NCBI GenBank assembly: GCA_029959085.1
Contig: JARWIR010000091.1
Span: 1,984,001-2,048,000 of the forward strand
Reading direction: 5' to 3'
Length of the DNA: 64,000 nucleotides
DNA from: Nemophila menziesii
Lineage: Eukaryota > Streptophyta > Magnoliopsida > Boraginales > Hydrophyllaceae
Part shown: one piece after another, positions 24,982-35,960 of the stretch
Position numbering within the stretch: position 1 is the stretch's first letter
Layout of the letters: each line of letters begins with the position of its first letter
Made by a program: the position numbers and the translations under genes
The notes under the pieces: generated by a model
The model's input: only the letters and a program-made list of their open reading frames with translations
Told to the model about the DNA's origin: nothing
Database searches by the model: none

Positions 24982-26585
24982 TGAAGTAAAAAAAAACCAA
25001 TTATAAATTAATGCCTATTAAAAAACTTATTTAAAAAAAGTTGCTTAGAATAAAATTCTTTATAGAAAACAGCCCCATCCCAAACTACCCCTATAATTAA
25101 AAATTAAAAAAAAATTAGAAAAAACAAACAAAAACTAATAAACACACGCGCGTGTCCGTGAAACTTTTTTTAAAATCGTCATAACTAATTCTAAAAAAAA
25201 TCAAAAAAATAAAAATTATATATATATTTGGATAAAGCAAATTAATATTTACGTCTATGATTTTTTTCGGAGTTTTTTTAATTTTTTTATTTTTTTGAAT
25301 TTTTTAATTCGCAGACACGGAATTCCATATTTTAAACATGAAATTCCATGTTTTGAAATACTGAATTTGTTTTCCGCAGACACGAAATTCACTGTTTTAA
25401 ACATGGAATTTCGTGTCTGCGGAAAAAAATTAAAAAAATCAAAAAATTCAAAAAAAAAAACAAAAAAAATCATAGACGTAAATATTAATTTGCTTTATCC
25501 AAAAATGCAAAATTACGGACGCGCGCGTGTGATGAAATTAGTAGTAGTAGGTGGTGGTGGTTGTGGTGGTGGAGGTGGTGATGGTTGTGGTGGCTGTAGT
25601 GGTGGTGGTGGTGGTTATGGTGGTGGTGGTGGTGGTTGTTGTTGTTGTTGGTGGTGGTGGTAGAAGTACCTTATTATTTGTTTAATATTTAAAAATATTG
25701 TATTAAAAATAAAATAATATATTTAATAATAAGGATAATAAAGGTATAAAAAATATAAAGGAAAAGTTTTCTATAATTACTTAATTAAGGAGGCATTTAT
25801 CTCTAAATAAAAAAAGAGCCAATTGTTGATTGATGCCTATTAAAAAACTTATTTAGAAAAAGGTGCCTAGAAAAAAGTATTTATTGAAAACAGCCTCCTT
25901 ATAATTAACAATTAAAAAATAAGAAAAAAACTAATAAACACGCGCGCGTCCGTGAAATTTTTTTAAAATCGTCATAACTAATTCAAAAAAAATCAAAAAA
26001 ATCAAAAAAAATTATATTTGGATAAATCAAATTAATATTTACGTCTATGATTTTTTTCGGAATTTTCTGAATTTTTTTATTTTTTTTTATTTTTTTAATT
26101 TTTTTTTTCGCAGACACGAAATTTCATGTTTAAAACATGGAATTTCATGTTTATTTCACGGTTTAAAACATGGAATTCCATGTTTAAAACATGGAATTCC
26201 GTGTCTGCGAAAAAAAAATTAAAAAAAATCGAAAAAATTCAAAAAATTCAAAAAAAATCAAAAAAATTCATAGACGTAAATATTAATTAGATTTATTCAA
26301 AAATAATTTTTTTTTTAATTTTCTGATTTTTTTTAAATTAGTTATGACGATTTTAAAAAAATTTCACGGACGCGCGCATGTGATGGAATTAGTAAAGGTA
26401 TAGAAAATATAAAGGGGATGTTTTCTATAAATAATTACTTCATTAGGCATTTTTTTATAAATAAGATTATTGAAGGCATAAAAAAACAATTAGAGAGTTT
26501 AAGGAGGATGTTTTCAACAATAATCCCATAAAAAAATTAAAAACCTAATTAAGAAGGCATTTATCTCTAATTATCCCAAAAATAA
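24982..26585. mobile_element. Tandem pair of fold-back elements with GGT-repeat core
   Basis: The insertion is bounded by gcaatactta at about 24,972-24,981 and 26,591-26,600, a probable target duplication of about 10-13 bp. Inside are two related units (about 24,990-25,800 and 25,800-26,585). Each starts with a tgcctattaaaaaacttattta segment (split here by mismatch) and contains nested inverted repeats. The arms share cgcgcgtgtccgtgaaa, the tcgtcataactaatt segment and attaatatttacgtctatga, and are centred on palindromes built from catgttttaaacatg-like motifs near 25,385 and 26,165. Unit 1 also holds a GGT-rich triplet tract at 25,543-25,661. There is no transposase. A 10-bp duplication and long inverted arms suggest a Mutator-related non-autonomous family. 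Confidence 0.7.
25543..25661 (+). repeat. GGT-rich triplet tract
   Basis: About 120 bases of impure GGT/TGT/GGA triplets. They are open as a Gly/Cys-rich frame on the plus strand, but this is a by-product of the repeat rather than a gene. A homologous tract on the other strand lies at 54,073-54,300 next to the same kind of flank. Confidence 0.85.
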
Positions 26586-26830
26586 AAAAGCAATACTTAC
26601 TTAGTGCCACTCATATCCAGATGGATTGAACAAATATGGAGCATAAACCCAAGAAAGAGCCATGAACCAACTGCTAAAACTGAAGATATTAAAATATTAA
26701 TTTTAATCTTTATATCACATAGACAGATCATAGATATAGAGAAAGAGAGAGAAGAGACCCTTTCACAAAATGACTACGGGCATAAAGCCTGTAGTTTTCA
26801 GTAAACTTGATAGAATTCCTTGAGAAGATT

Positions 26831-27027
26831 TTGATTGTCCAAGCTTAGGATTTCCTGGTAATTTTATAGAATAGATTTTTCCTGCAATATGTAGTGAACA
26901 GGGGGTGTTACAATTATTTTAATAAATTATAACTACCACAGAGTTTTTTTTTTTTTTGTCAACAACTACTACAGAGTTAAATCATTTCTAAGGAGATAAA
27001 AAAGATGAAAACACCTCAGTTGTAGGA
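26831..27027. other. Short spacer before the full-length LINE
   Basis: AT-rich sequence with no feature except T-runs near 26,946. It is the left flank of the LINE target site. Confidence 0.5.
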
Positions 27028-27109
27028 AATATAGAAACAATATTTTTTTTTTGTTACACATGAGGTCAAAGACCTTGAAGAATTACTCTTCTAAAATAGC
27101 AAATACAAC

Positions 27110-30100
27110 TTAAACATCCACAACTATCCTAGGTATCGCCCAACCACAACGGTCACGCTCTAGGAGTCTCCAAAGTCCATCAGGCGGATCTTCATATACC
27201 ATCGGACCATCCATAGTCCGTAACCCGCTCTTAGATAGCCAATCCGCACAATTATTTGCTTCTCGGAAGTTCCAATTGAGCTCAAATTGTGCATTATTGC
27301 GTAAGATATCCACACATTCACGAAAGATGCCACTTAAACTTCCCCTTGAGTTCGCACCGCCCTTCACTAGCGCGTGCAACTCACTCGAGTCCGTTTCAAT
27401 GGCTACAATGTTATCACCTCGTGAAATTGCTAACCGTAAGCCAAAAAGAAGCGCTAAACCCTCCGCCTCAATAGGTGTACCTGCCTCACAACTACCCGCG
27501 AACCCCACGATATAATCTCCATTACTGTTGTGGAATACTCCACCTATGCCTGCCGAATTGTTCCTTGGATCAAACGCCCCATCAATATTAATTTTGATCC
27601 CTATTACCGGCTTGGACCATTTGACAAGGGTACTTCGCGAAGACGTAATAAGACCACCATCTCGCTCCACACCCCATGCCTTAATATAATTTCTAGCTGC
27701 GTTGCTTATAATCGCTACTAATTCGGCCGAGTTTTTAATACGCGCTTGGTTCTCGAAAAGCTTTGCGTTGCGATTTGTCCAAACAGCCCAAACGAACGCT
27801 GCTAGCCAAATTCGCCTCTCGATTCCATTGAAAACTGTTGTCGCGGACAGCATCTTGGACCACCATTGCACTGCATATTCTGCTCCCAGCACCTGGTCTG
27901 ATGTTTCTCGGTTCTGCTGCAACAGGTCACTCGCCGGAACCTCCTGCCGCAGCTGCTCTCTCGCCGGTCTTGAAGTCTGCCGCAGCCTCCAGTCCATGTA
28001 ATCCAGTGATTCCGCGGCAGCATGATGTATAGCAGCTGCTCCAGCCCTCGAACCAGCATCCCTTAAGCCCCTTCGCGCAACAGCCCCTGCAAACAAAGAA
28101 GAAACATAAGTTTCTGAATATTGCAAACTAGTCCCTGTGCAAGAAAAGAACACTCCCCTGTATACATTACACTCCTGAAACAAATGTATTGCCGATTCAA
28201 CCCCAACTCCACACCCCGGGCAACTAGCATCATCAATTAATCCTCGTTTAACTAGATTACCGCGCGTAGGGAGTCTATCCCATATACACCTCCACAGCAA
28301 CACCTTGATCTTTTGTGGACATTTAAGCTTCCAAACCAAGTCCCAATTGAACCACGGGCTCCCCTCCATCCGATTCAAGTCATTATACGCCGATTTAACG
28401 GAGAAGCTTCCCGAAGATTCCAATGTCCACTTGTAACTCTTCTCCTCTCCATTCATAACTTCCACAATACCACGCTTTAACACCTCACAACCCGCTAGTA
28501 TATTTTTACACATTCTAGAGTCCGAAGGCCTCACTTCCTTCTCAAGTAATCCACCACGGAAGTATTTTTGATTCAAAGCCACTACCCACAAAGCCAAATA
28601 TCCTTGTAGAACCTTCCACCCCAACTTTGCCAAGAGCGCCTTATTATAATCGCTAGCCTTACGAAGGCCCAATCCACCCCGTTTCTTAGGCCAACAAAGC
28701 TTATCCCAAGACAACCAATGGATTTTTCTCTCATCCTCCGACGACCCCCAAATGAAATTCCTAATAATCCGGTCAATCTCCTCACAAACATAAATAGGGA
28801 ACTTCATTGTTTGCATAAGATACGTAGGAATTGTCGAAAGCACCGATTGTGCTAACGTTATCCTGCCCGCCATAGAGAGATTCTGAGCCTTCCAATTAGG
28901 AAGCTTGTTCTTCATACTATTCGTAACTCTTCGAAAAAAGCCCCGCGGAAGCCGTTGCAATCTAATGGGGGTCCCAAGGTATTCCCCCAGAGAATCGTTA
29001 ACCACAAATCCGCTCCTTTCCGCAAGGTCTAAAGCCACTTCCCTTTCTACGTTTCTAGAGAAATAAATAAGCGATTTCTCTTCACTCACGGTCTGTCCCG
29101 CCTCATCACAAAACACACGAAGGACCTCCTTAATGAGCTCAATTTGACGAACCTCCGCTTCCGCAAACAACATTAAATCATCTGCGAAAAAAACATGGGA
29201 AATACCTGGACCTTGACGATGAAGGCGAATAGGAACCCATTCGTCCCCCTCACAAAGTTCCTGAATTAAAACAGACAAACGCTCCATACAAAGGACAAAT
29301 AAATAAGGGGACAGAGGATCTCCCTGCCGAATGCCCCGTTGGGGGGTGAACTCCTCCAGCTGAGTACCATTCCATAAGACACGCATTCTGTTAGTCGCCA
29401 TTGCATCCATAATCACACGAGTCCATGCTTTCGGAAACCCAAAAAAGTCAATCGTATCCTCAATGAACCTCCAACTCAACTTATCGTAGGCTTTTGCTAA
29501 ATCGATCTTAATAGCCATATACCCCGATTTTGCGGTAATCTTTTGCATACGGTGATCTATTTCTTGCACGAGTACAATATTATCAATAGTCGATCTACCC
29601 GGGAGAAAACTGCTTTGATTATGGCTTATTCGTTCCGCAAGGAGAGGCCGCACCCGATTAACCATGGCCTTCATAATTACCTTTACCGGAACATTGATAA
29701 GGCTTATAGGCCTCAACTCCCCAACTCTCGTGGGTTCCGTGACTTTCGGAATTAAATGAATCAGTGTCCCATTAAGTTTTTCTGAGATTCTGCCATCCCG
29801 AACCGCCTTCCGAACCATACCACAAACTTCTTGACCAACTACTTCCCAATATTTCTGATAAAAGGAAGTCGCCATACCATCCGGACCCGCCGCTTTATTC
29901 GGACTAGACTAAAAAACCGCAATTCGAATTTCCTCATCCGTGAATTCCTCCTCCAACAAAACCCGTTCCAATGCTCCTAAATTCGCACCGTGGGGTAAAG
30001 CAAAAGGACCCACGAAACTATTCGTATCTGTATATAATTCCACGTAAAAATTTCGAACCATCTCTCCTAACTCTAACTCGTCCTCGACCCATTCCCCATT

Positions 30101-31284
30101 CGCATTGTAGAGTTTTTGAATTTTCACCTTCTTCCGTTTCTTCATGGTAGCTAAGTGGTAATATCTAGTATTTCTTTCTCCTGACCGAATCCACTTCTCT
30201 TTCGACCTCTCAAACCACAACTGTTCTTCCTCATCAAGAACACTTAAGTATTCGCTTCGAAGACGCTTCCCCAACCTAAACAAGTATGAATTATAGACAC
30301 GCTGGAGCGAACACTGAATCCCTCTAAGACGCGCAAGTAAGGTTCTCTTCTTTTTATTCAAGTCACCAAAAACATCTCTTTTCCAAACCATTAGATGCTC
30401 CTTCATAGACGCGAGGCGGTCCCCCAAATCTGCATTGCTACTCTCCCAATTTTCTCTAACTGAATCGTTAAACCCCTTATGAAGACACCACGCGGCCTCA
30501 AAACGGAATCTAGGAGGGGGTCGCTGGACCCCTTGACTTAGCTGAATTAATATAGGCGCGTGATCCGAATGACGGCGGTCTAAGTGTATTACCTTAGCGG
30601 AAGGAAATAACTCGAGCAACCCTGTATTACCATAAGCCCTGTCCAACCTTCTAAGAATTTTCTGACCTGTATTCCAAGAATCGCACCAAGTAAACCTCGG
30701 ACCCTCAAAACCCAAATCAGTGGATCGCAGCTATCTCTTCAATTTTCAAACTTTTCCATTCTCCGTGTAATGCCTAATACCCCTCCTTTTTTATCCTCTT
30801 CGCTACCAACCTGGTTGAAGTCCCCAGCTATTAGCCACGGCTCACCAATACTACCAAAAGCATGATGAATCGCCTCCCAAAGAGGCTCCCTGTCCTTAGC
30901 AACTGGCCGCGCATATATAGCTGAAAAAAACCAAGGTACATAATTAGTCCTAGAAACCTCAATGTTAATTACCTGTTTTCCAGCCGATAAAACTCGAACG
31001 TCTATTTCCGTATCATCCCATAACAACCAAATTCCGCCTTTGAAATTTTCCGCCTCCACCCTAACCGAGATAGCTTTACCTAACCTGTTAATTATATCAT
31101 CCGCCTTCGCGCCACTAACTCGCGGCTCCACTATAACCGTAAGCCAGACTCGGTGAATGCGAAGCATTTCCCCGACCACCCTTTGAAAATTATCTTGCGC
31201 TGCGCCATGGCAATTCCAAACTAGTATATTAAGAGGAAGCGAAATGTCTTTCCAACTCCCAGTATAATTACTACCTGTACACAT
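27110..31284 (-). pseudogene. LINE ORF2 (endonuclease, reverse transcriptase, RNase H), three lesions
   Basis: Target-primed reverse transcription protein. The ATG at 31,284 starts an AP-endonuclease domain (NILVWNCHGA, then VEPRVSG and AGDFNQV with the catalytic Glu and Asp). At 30,739 a TGA stands where a Trp is usual, and a loss of about 4 bases follows within 25 bases; the frame resumes at DLGFEGPRFTWC. An amber TAG at 29,909 sits in the VF-SSPNKAAGPDGM stretch, where Gln is common. The remaining 921-codon frame contains RT motifs KIDLAKAYDK, RQGDPLSPYLF and HVFFADDLMLF (FADD at about 29,180-29,190), a zinc-binding zf-RVT region near residue 570, and RNase H with NIDGAFDP, ETDSSELHALVKGG and EANNCADW. 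Only three lesions in about 1,390 codons. Confidence 0.93.
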
Positions 31285-31310
31285 TAAAAAACATTAGTAC
31301 GTAAGGAAAA

Positions 31311-33347
31311 TCAACTAGATACCTGCCCCTTTGCCTCCGATCCATCCGGAGCATGTCCCATTAGCGCGTCTCCGTCACCGTCCTCGAATTGTGTTTCCGG
31401 AACGGTCGAAATGTCATGATCATCCGGAACCTCGCGTGGTGTTTCCCCCGAGTCTTGCTCGCCATTCCAGCCGCTATTACCGAACTCCGGAGGAAGAGAA
31501 ACTCCCTCCATACCCTCGGCTCCAGCTGCAGGTCCGCGAGATGTGGTGACCCAGCTGTCACGAAGTCCCTGGCCTACTGAAATTGCAGCGCAGGTCCCTG
31601 GAGTAGGGCCTACCGCGCTGCTGTTAACTGTCCCATTTATTTTTTATTTTTTTTCTCCTTCGCTAGCTGTAACCTCAGCAGTTATTGCCTGGAAAACAGG
31701 CTCTGTGACTGCTTCTCGCCCTGCAGCAGCGGGCTGTTCCCTCTCTACAGCCCCCTCAACGGCTCCTCCAACTCGTGCACCTTCTGTTCCAACATCTCGA
31801 ATGACTATATTACTATTCCTCACTCGGCCCACAGTAACATTTTGTTCCGTGGCAGGCTCTTTTCCCTTGTTCTTATCTTCCAAAGCACTAGTAAAACCGT
31901 TCACATCTTGCCCTTTATTATTACCATTCATCGCACCAAAGTACACTATTTCAGGAGTGGAATTCAACTCCTTACGTACCTCGAAATCCGGTGTGGAGAT
32001 AACTTTGTGTCCACCCGTAACTCGGCTTCTATTACGACTCATTGATCCACCTATGTTACCCTTATTAGCCTTGTTTCCCCCACTCGTAGATGCCCTATTA
32101 CTGCCCATGTTCTTTGTACTAATCCCTGGTGCGCTAAACTCACCCTCCTCTACGAATAAGGCATTATAACGCGAACCCAAATCTTTACTGAAACCTCCTT
32201 TGCTACTATTCGAATTCCACTTATTACCATTTCTGTTATTCACCCGGTTATTCCTCTTCACAGTCATCCACTCCCCGTACGTAGGCTCCACCACAACCTC
32301 CTTATCCGAAATGTTATTCGGGGCTTCCATATTTTCCCCTATCGGTTCCGCACACACCATACTATTCTCAAGTTTACCACATTTATCTTTCTGATGCCCA
32401 AACCTACCACATTCAAAACAAACCAAATGTAATCCCTCATATTCCACTAAACAAACCTCTCCCCCAATATGTATCTTAGGAGTTAAGGGCTTGCCCAGGT
32501 CTAGTTCAATTGCCATTCTTGCATAATTCCCTTTCTTTCTTGCTTTCGTCAACAGGTCAATTCTCACCGTTCTACCTATTTGATCCCCTATTTTCCGAAG
32601 AATACGGGCCGTGTAATTATGCATACCCACATTAGAAATCCGAACCCAAGCCATGGTAGTAGTGATTGAGTCCACTTGAGGCCTGAAATCCGGAGTCCAT
32701 TCCCTCACAATTAAATAATGGTCAAAGATCATCCAAGGACCTCCAGCCAACGCGAATTCGCAATCATCCCTATTAGCAAATTTTACCATGAAATATCCGA
32801 AACCCACATCTACCAAATCAATCATTCCTTTAGGCGCCCAAATCTGTTTAAGCTTATTAGATAGATAGCTAAAACTTACTTTAGTGCCCAAAAGCCTAAC
32901 GACAACAGTGTTATTCCACAAATTAATTCCTTCAATAATCTCTTCCCTAGTCCTAAGAACTTGGGGAAATTCACAATTAGGCAAAGGTTCATCGTCCCTA
33001 ATAGAATCAATGAATTTACTATCTATACCATTAATCTTATTCAAATCAGTTTCCTCCAAATCAATTATCTCAGGAATAACAAAATTATTTCCCATAAGAG
33101 CAGAATGCCAACCTGAAATTTTCCTAATCGGAATAGAATTATGTGATTTTTGATTTACCTCCGCCGGATTTTGAGTTTTATCTTCAATTGGCGCTCCTTT
33201 TTCAATTACGGACCTTGCCCGCTTGTTAATTCTTTGTGCTTGAGTCTCCAATGGCGGAAAAGCTTCCATTCCAGCCACGGTTGATGAATCGTCTACCATT
33301 AAGGTGTCGCCCCTATTACCACCCTCAGGCGGCGCTGGCGGCATCAT
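31311..33347 (-). pseudogene. LINE ORF1 (DUF4283, CCHC zinc knuckle), one in-frame stop
   Basis: ORF1 of plant L1 elements is an RNA-binding protein that packages LINE RNA. From the ATG at 33,347 the frame runs 567 codons to a TAA at 31,644-31,646 inside an A-run (GEKK-stop-KIN). The same frame then stays open to 31,311, ending in EAKGQVSS, just 27 bases upstream of the ORF2 ATG. The intended protein is thus about 678 residues with one nonsense change. Domains: an N-terminal disordered part; DUF4283 around residues 120-270 (with WAPKGMIDLVDVGFGYFMVK); a CCHC knuckle CFECGRFGHQKDKC near residue 305; and a Ser/Asn/Gly-rich tail. Upstream in-frame codons exist but no earlier ATG was seen. Confidence 0.9.
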
Positions 33348-33562
33348 ACCCGGTAAGTCCGTAGGTGCCTCCGGCGTTGGATCAAAGGGAGAAGCTATTT
33401 TGCTGATAACGGCTAGTTTTTTAGAGAGAGAGCTTTTTGTTAGACAATTTGATTAATTCACAATTCTTGGACATTCGATCGTAAATGAGTTTTTTAGCAT
33501 TGAGAGGATAATTAGAACATAAATAGGGTGGATAACCTTTTCCCTAATATAGAAACAATATT

Positions 33563-35123
33563 ACATTTATTAAATCATCCTAATCTAAAATGCATTTCAC
33601 CAATTTGTTAGTAAATAAATAGTGATCCTATATGGTATTCCCCGCAGCCTTAGGCTTCTGATCTTCGCTCTTGCTTCAGGGGATAACTCAAATCCTTTAA
33701 TATCACTTACTTTGTTTCGAGAAACTGCAGACTCATTATCTGGTAAGAGTCCAGATAATTAGAAAATATTGGTGAGCACAAGCTCAAAAGGTTCTTGTTA
33801 ACCTACAGAAATTCACACCTTTGCATAACTGCTTTTTTACAATACATAGACTAAGTGCCCGTTTGGAAGTGCTTTTTTGGAGAAGCACTTAAAAGTGCTT
33901 TTAGCATTTTAAGAGTTTTTTTTATTTTCAAAAGCACTTTTTTGAGAAGCACCTATTAGGTGCTTCATAAAAAAAGCACTTAAAATAATTTTAGATTTTA
34001 AAATTATTTTTAATAATTTTTTTAAATTTTAAATTTTATTCTAAAAGCGCTTTTTTACTCTAAAATAAGCACTTCCAAACGGGCCCTAAGAATATATAAG
34101 TATGTGCAATATATATTTCAAGAACAATAAAGGTGGAGATAATATGAAAAACTAAACTGGTGTAGTATAATATGTGATAGAAAGAGATTTCCAGGTGATA
34201 ATTAAATTAAATTTAAAACTAGTCCAATTTGATGACAATCATTAGTTTTTATTGCCCAAACTGAAAAACATATGTAAATGAAGCTAAAAAAAGAAAAATT
34301 ATGACATACTAAGATAATATATCCAGTAATAGAGTGACTATCAATACAGATTTAAGAGCAGTGTATGAAAAGAACCAGCCCAAAAACGTAATTTTAAGGA
34401 TGTCATTTGGATTATCATTTAGTAGGTGAAGAGATTGAGTAGTTGAACCATATTGCTAACAGGCAAAAACAAGAAATGAATGTTTCTGTAACAAACTATG
34501 GTTCTTATGAACTCACATATCACATATATTTACCTATATGACCTCATAATTTTAATCAAACACCACCAAAACCCACAAATTTATCCAACCAAACTCTCAA
34601 TTAAACAGTACTATAACTTTTACATTCAAAATGAGAAATCTATGAAGAATTTCCATAACTTAACAGGAAAGATATAGTCTACTTATTGAATTACTTTCAA
34701 GTCCTTGTGGACCCTGAGATCTTTCTTTGCAATTTTGGTTTTTTTTCAAATTATGTACTTTCTGAGTAGTAACAACACACTATGTAGATATATTACACAC
34801 CACATTATTAATCTGTAGCATAATATTCCTCAATAGAAATGCTAAAAGTTGCATTAAAACAAATATCAAGGACATAACTAATTCACAACAACAATTAATT
34901 AACTCAAGTCAATATATAAATACTACCAATGGCCCTTAACATGCTATATTGTTACGTGACCATCTCTCTCTCACATTATAGAAACTAAAATCTGATCATT
35001 CAAACATTCTTCATCCCGATTTGAAACCCCCTGGATAAAATCTTTCTTTAACGAGGATTGGAACTTAAATATCAGTGATTTCAGATTGGTACAGCCATGC
35101 AGAGACTCTTGATTTTTTAAAGT
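33563..35123. repeat. 3' flank of PPR copy B, with a Tourist MITE inside
   Basis: This is non-coding and largely collinear with 12,224-13,549 of copy A from about 33,650 onward. It differs mainly by the 232-bp MITE at 33,855-34,086. A few deletions of 10-40 bases separate the copies (for example near 34,750, where copy A has an extra acataagagaaatcatg stretch). Confidence 0.75.
33855..34086. mobile_element. Tourist-like MITE (PIF/Harbinger type), TAA duplication
   Basis: A 232-bp element bounded by taa at 33,852-33,854 and 34,087-34,089. The left end reads gtgcccgtttggaagtgctt, and the reverse complement of the right end reads gggcccgtttggaagtgctt (2 mismatches in 20). The interior is AT-rich with further copies of the agcactt motif. 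Terminal GGGCCCGTTTGG-type sequence and a TAA duplication fit PIF/Harbinger-derived MITEs. It is absent from the homologous position in copy A (near 12,500), so it inserted after duplication. Confidence 0.85.
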
Positions 35124-35840
35124 TTACATCTTTTGAATCATAGTAAGAAACTTAGGATGTTGAAATATGATTTCATAAGTAGTTGCATCCACTGAGAATC
35201 CATGTTTTCTCATTTCCTTCACCCATTCAATTGCTTCTTCATACTTTTGTTTCTTCATAAACCCTTGGATAATAACATTGTAGGTCACACTATTCGGCGA
35301 GAAACCATTTTTCTTCATACTTGAAACCCACTCTTTTGCATCTTTAAACCGTCCTTCTTGACAAAGTCCACCTATCATGATAGTATGCGTGTATATATTA
35401 GACTGCAAACCTTTTGAGGATAAGTTGTTAAAAGAGTAATGCTGGGTATCACCCAAAAAGGTATCACCTAAAAATCACCCATGATGTGGCGATTAGGTGT
35501 ACCAATCATAGAGGAGAGAGAAAAAAGTAAATCTGGAAAGAGAAATTCCATGATTGGTAAACCTAATCGCCACATCATGTGTGATATTTAGGTGATGCCT
35601 TTTTGGGTGATACCCAGCATTACTCTTGTTAAAAATGTATATTGCAGCGTCAACCTGGCCATCTTTACATAATCCATAAATAATATCTTTTGAAAAATCG
35701 GACGAAATTGAAGAATAAGATGATTTTGAACAGTTACAAAATTGGGAAAAAGGATTACCAATTTCGTTCAAGGAAGAAGGAGAAGATAGAAAGCAGATCT
35801 GAAACCACCCAATTGAAGAATTATTCAACTTCATCTTCAA
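35124..35840 (-). pseudogene. Rf-like PPR gene, copy B, internally deleted and MITE-interrupted
   Basis: On the minus strand this copy keeps the true N-terminus (MKMKLNNSSIGW onward, Ser-rich and poor in acidic residues, like a mitochondrial targeting peptide, about 50 residues). It then jumps in frame at SKDIIYGLCKDGQVDAA into what is the ninth repeat of copy A. About nine repeats have been deleted without breaking the frame. A 192-bp MITE (35,434-35,625) then interrupts the coding sequence. After it, the last repeats continue to TMIQKM and the stop at 35,124. Without the MITE it would encode only about three repeats. Such a short PPR is unlikely to bind RNA specifically. Confidence 0.85.
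35434..35625. mobile_element. Mutator-type MITE with 9-bp target duplication
   Basis: A 192-bp element with inverted repeats of about 65 bp, starting gagtaatgctgggtatcacc and ending with its near-perfect complement. It is flanked by ttgttaaaa at 35,425-35,433 and 35,626-35,634. A single copy of that 9-mer stands at the homologous place in PPR copy A (about 13,840-13,848), which confirms the empty site. The 9-bp duplication indicates a Mutator-like MITE. The two arms would fold into a long hairpin if transcribed. Confidence 0.93.
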
Positions 35841-35960
35841 TTCCTGTTAGTTTTTTATTTTTATGTTTTGAAATCAAAAGGTAGAGTAAAATCAAAAAGT
35901 AGGGTTACCTATTGTTTCATTTTAGGGTTTATTTTTTTTTTCTTTTTTTAAGAAGTACAT

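Larger units (their letters stand above)
24685..26830 (-). pseudogene. Callose synthase fragment, copy B, split by fold-back elements
   Basis: The 24,685-24,981 part matches 10,225-10,500 of copy A, and 26,586-26,815 matches 10,513-10,675 (with the ENYRLYARSH-type exon near 26,775-26,810). Between them the fold-back pair is inserted at the gcaatactta site. About 90 bases of unrelated sequence interrupt the second piece at about 26,680-26,770. The frames are broken. The upstream exons present in copy A (10,740-11,010) are missing here, and the last exons are replaced by the 23,171-24,684 segment, so less survives than in copy A. Confidence 0.75.
27045..33545 (-). mobile_element. Full-length L1-type LINE with 17-bp target duplication
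   Basis: The 17-base direct repeat aatatagaaacaatatt at 27,028-27,044 and 33,546-33,562 encloses a 6.5-kb minus-strand element. It starts at 33,545 (5' end, minus strand) with a 5' UTR of about 200 bp, continues with ORF1 and ORF2, and ends in a poly(A) (seen as a T-run at 27,045-27,052 sharing bases with the repeat). GC content is clearly higher than in the surrounding DNA. Damage is limited to one stop in ORF1 and a stop, a second stop and one shift in ORF2. That small amount of decay and the perfect duplication mark it as the youngest large insertion in the window. It inserted between the callose synthase relic and the PPR flank of block B. Confidence 0.97.

Noticed and set aside
25295..25663. 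Open frame encoding a Gly/Cys-rich protein
   Set aside because: It is created by the GGT triplet tract and the palindromic arms of a fold-back element; there is no start context and no domain, and the frame crosses an element border.
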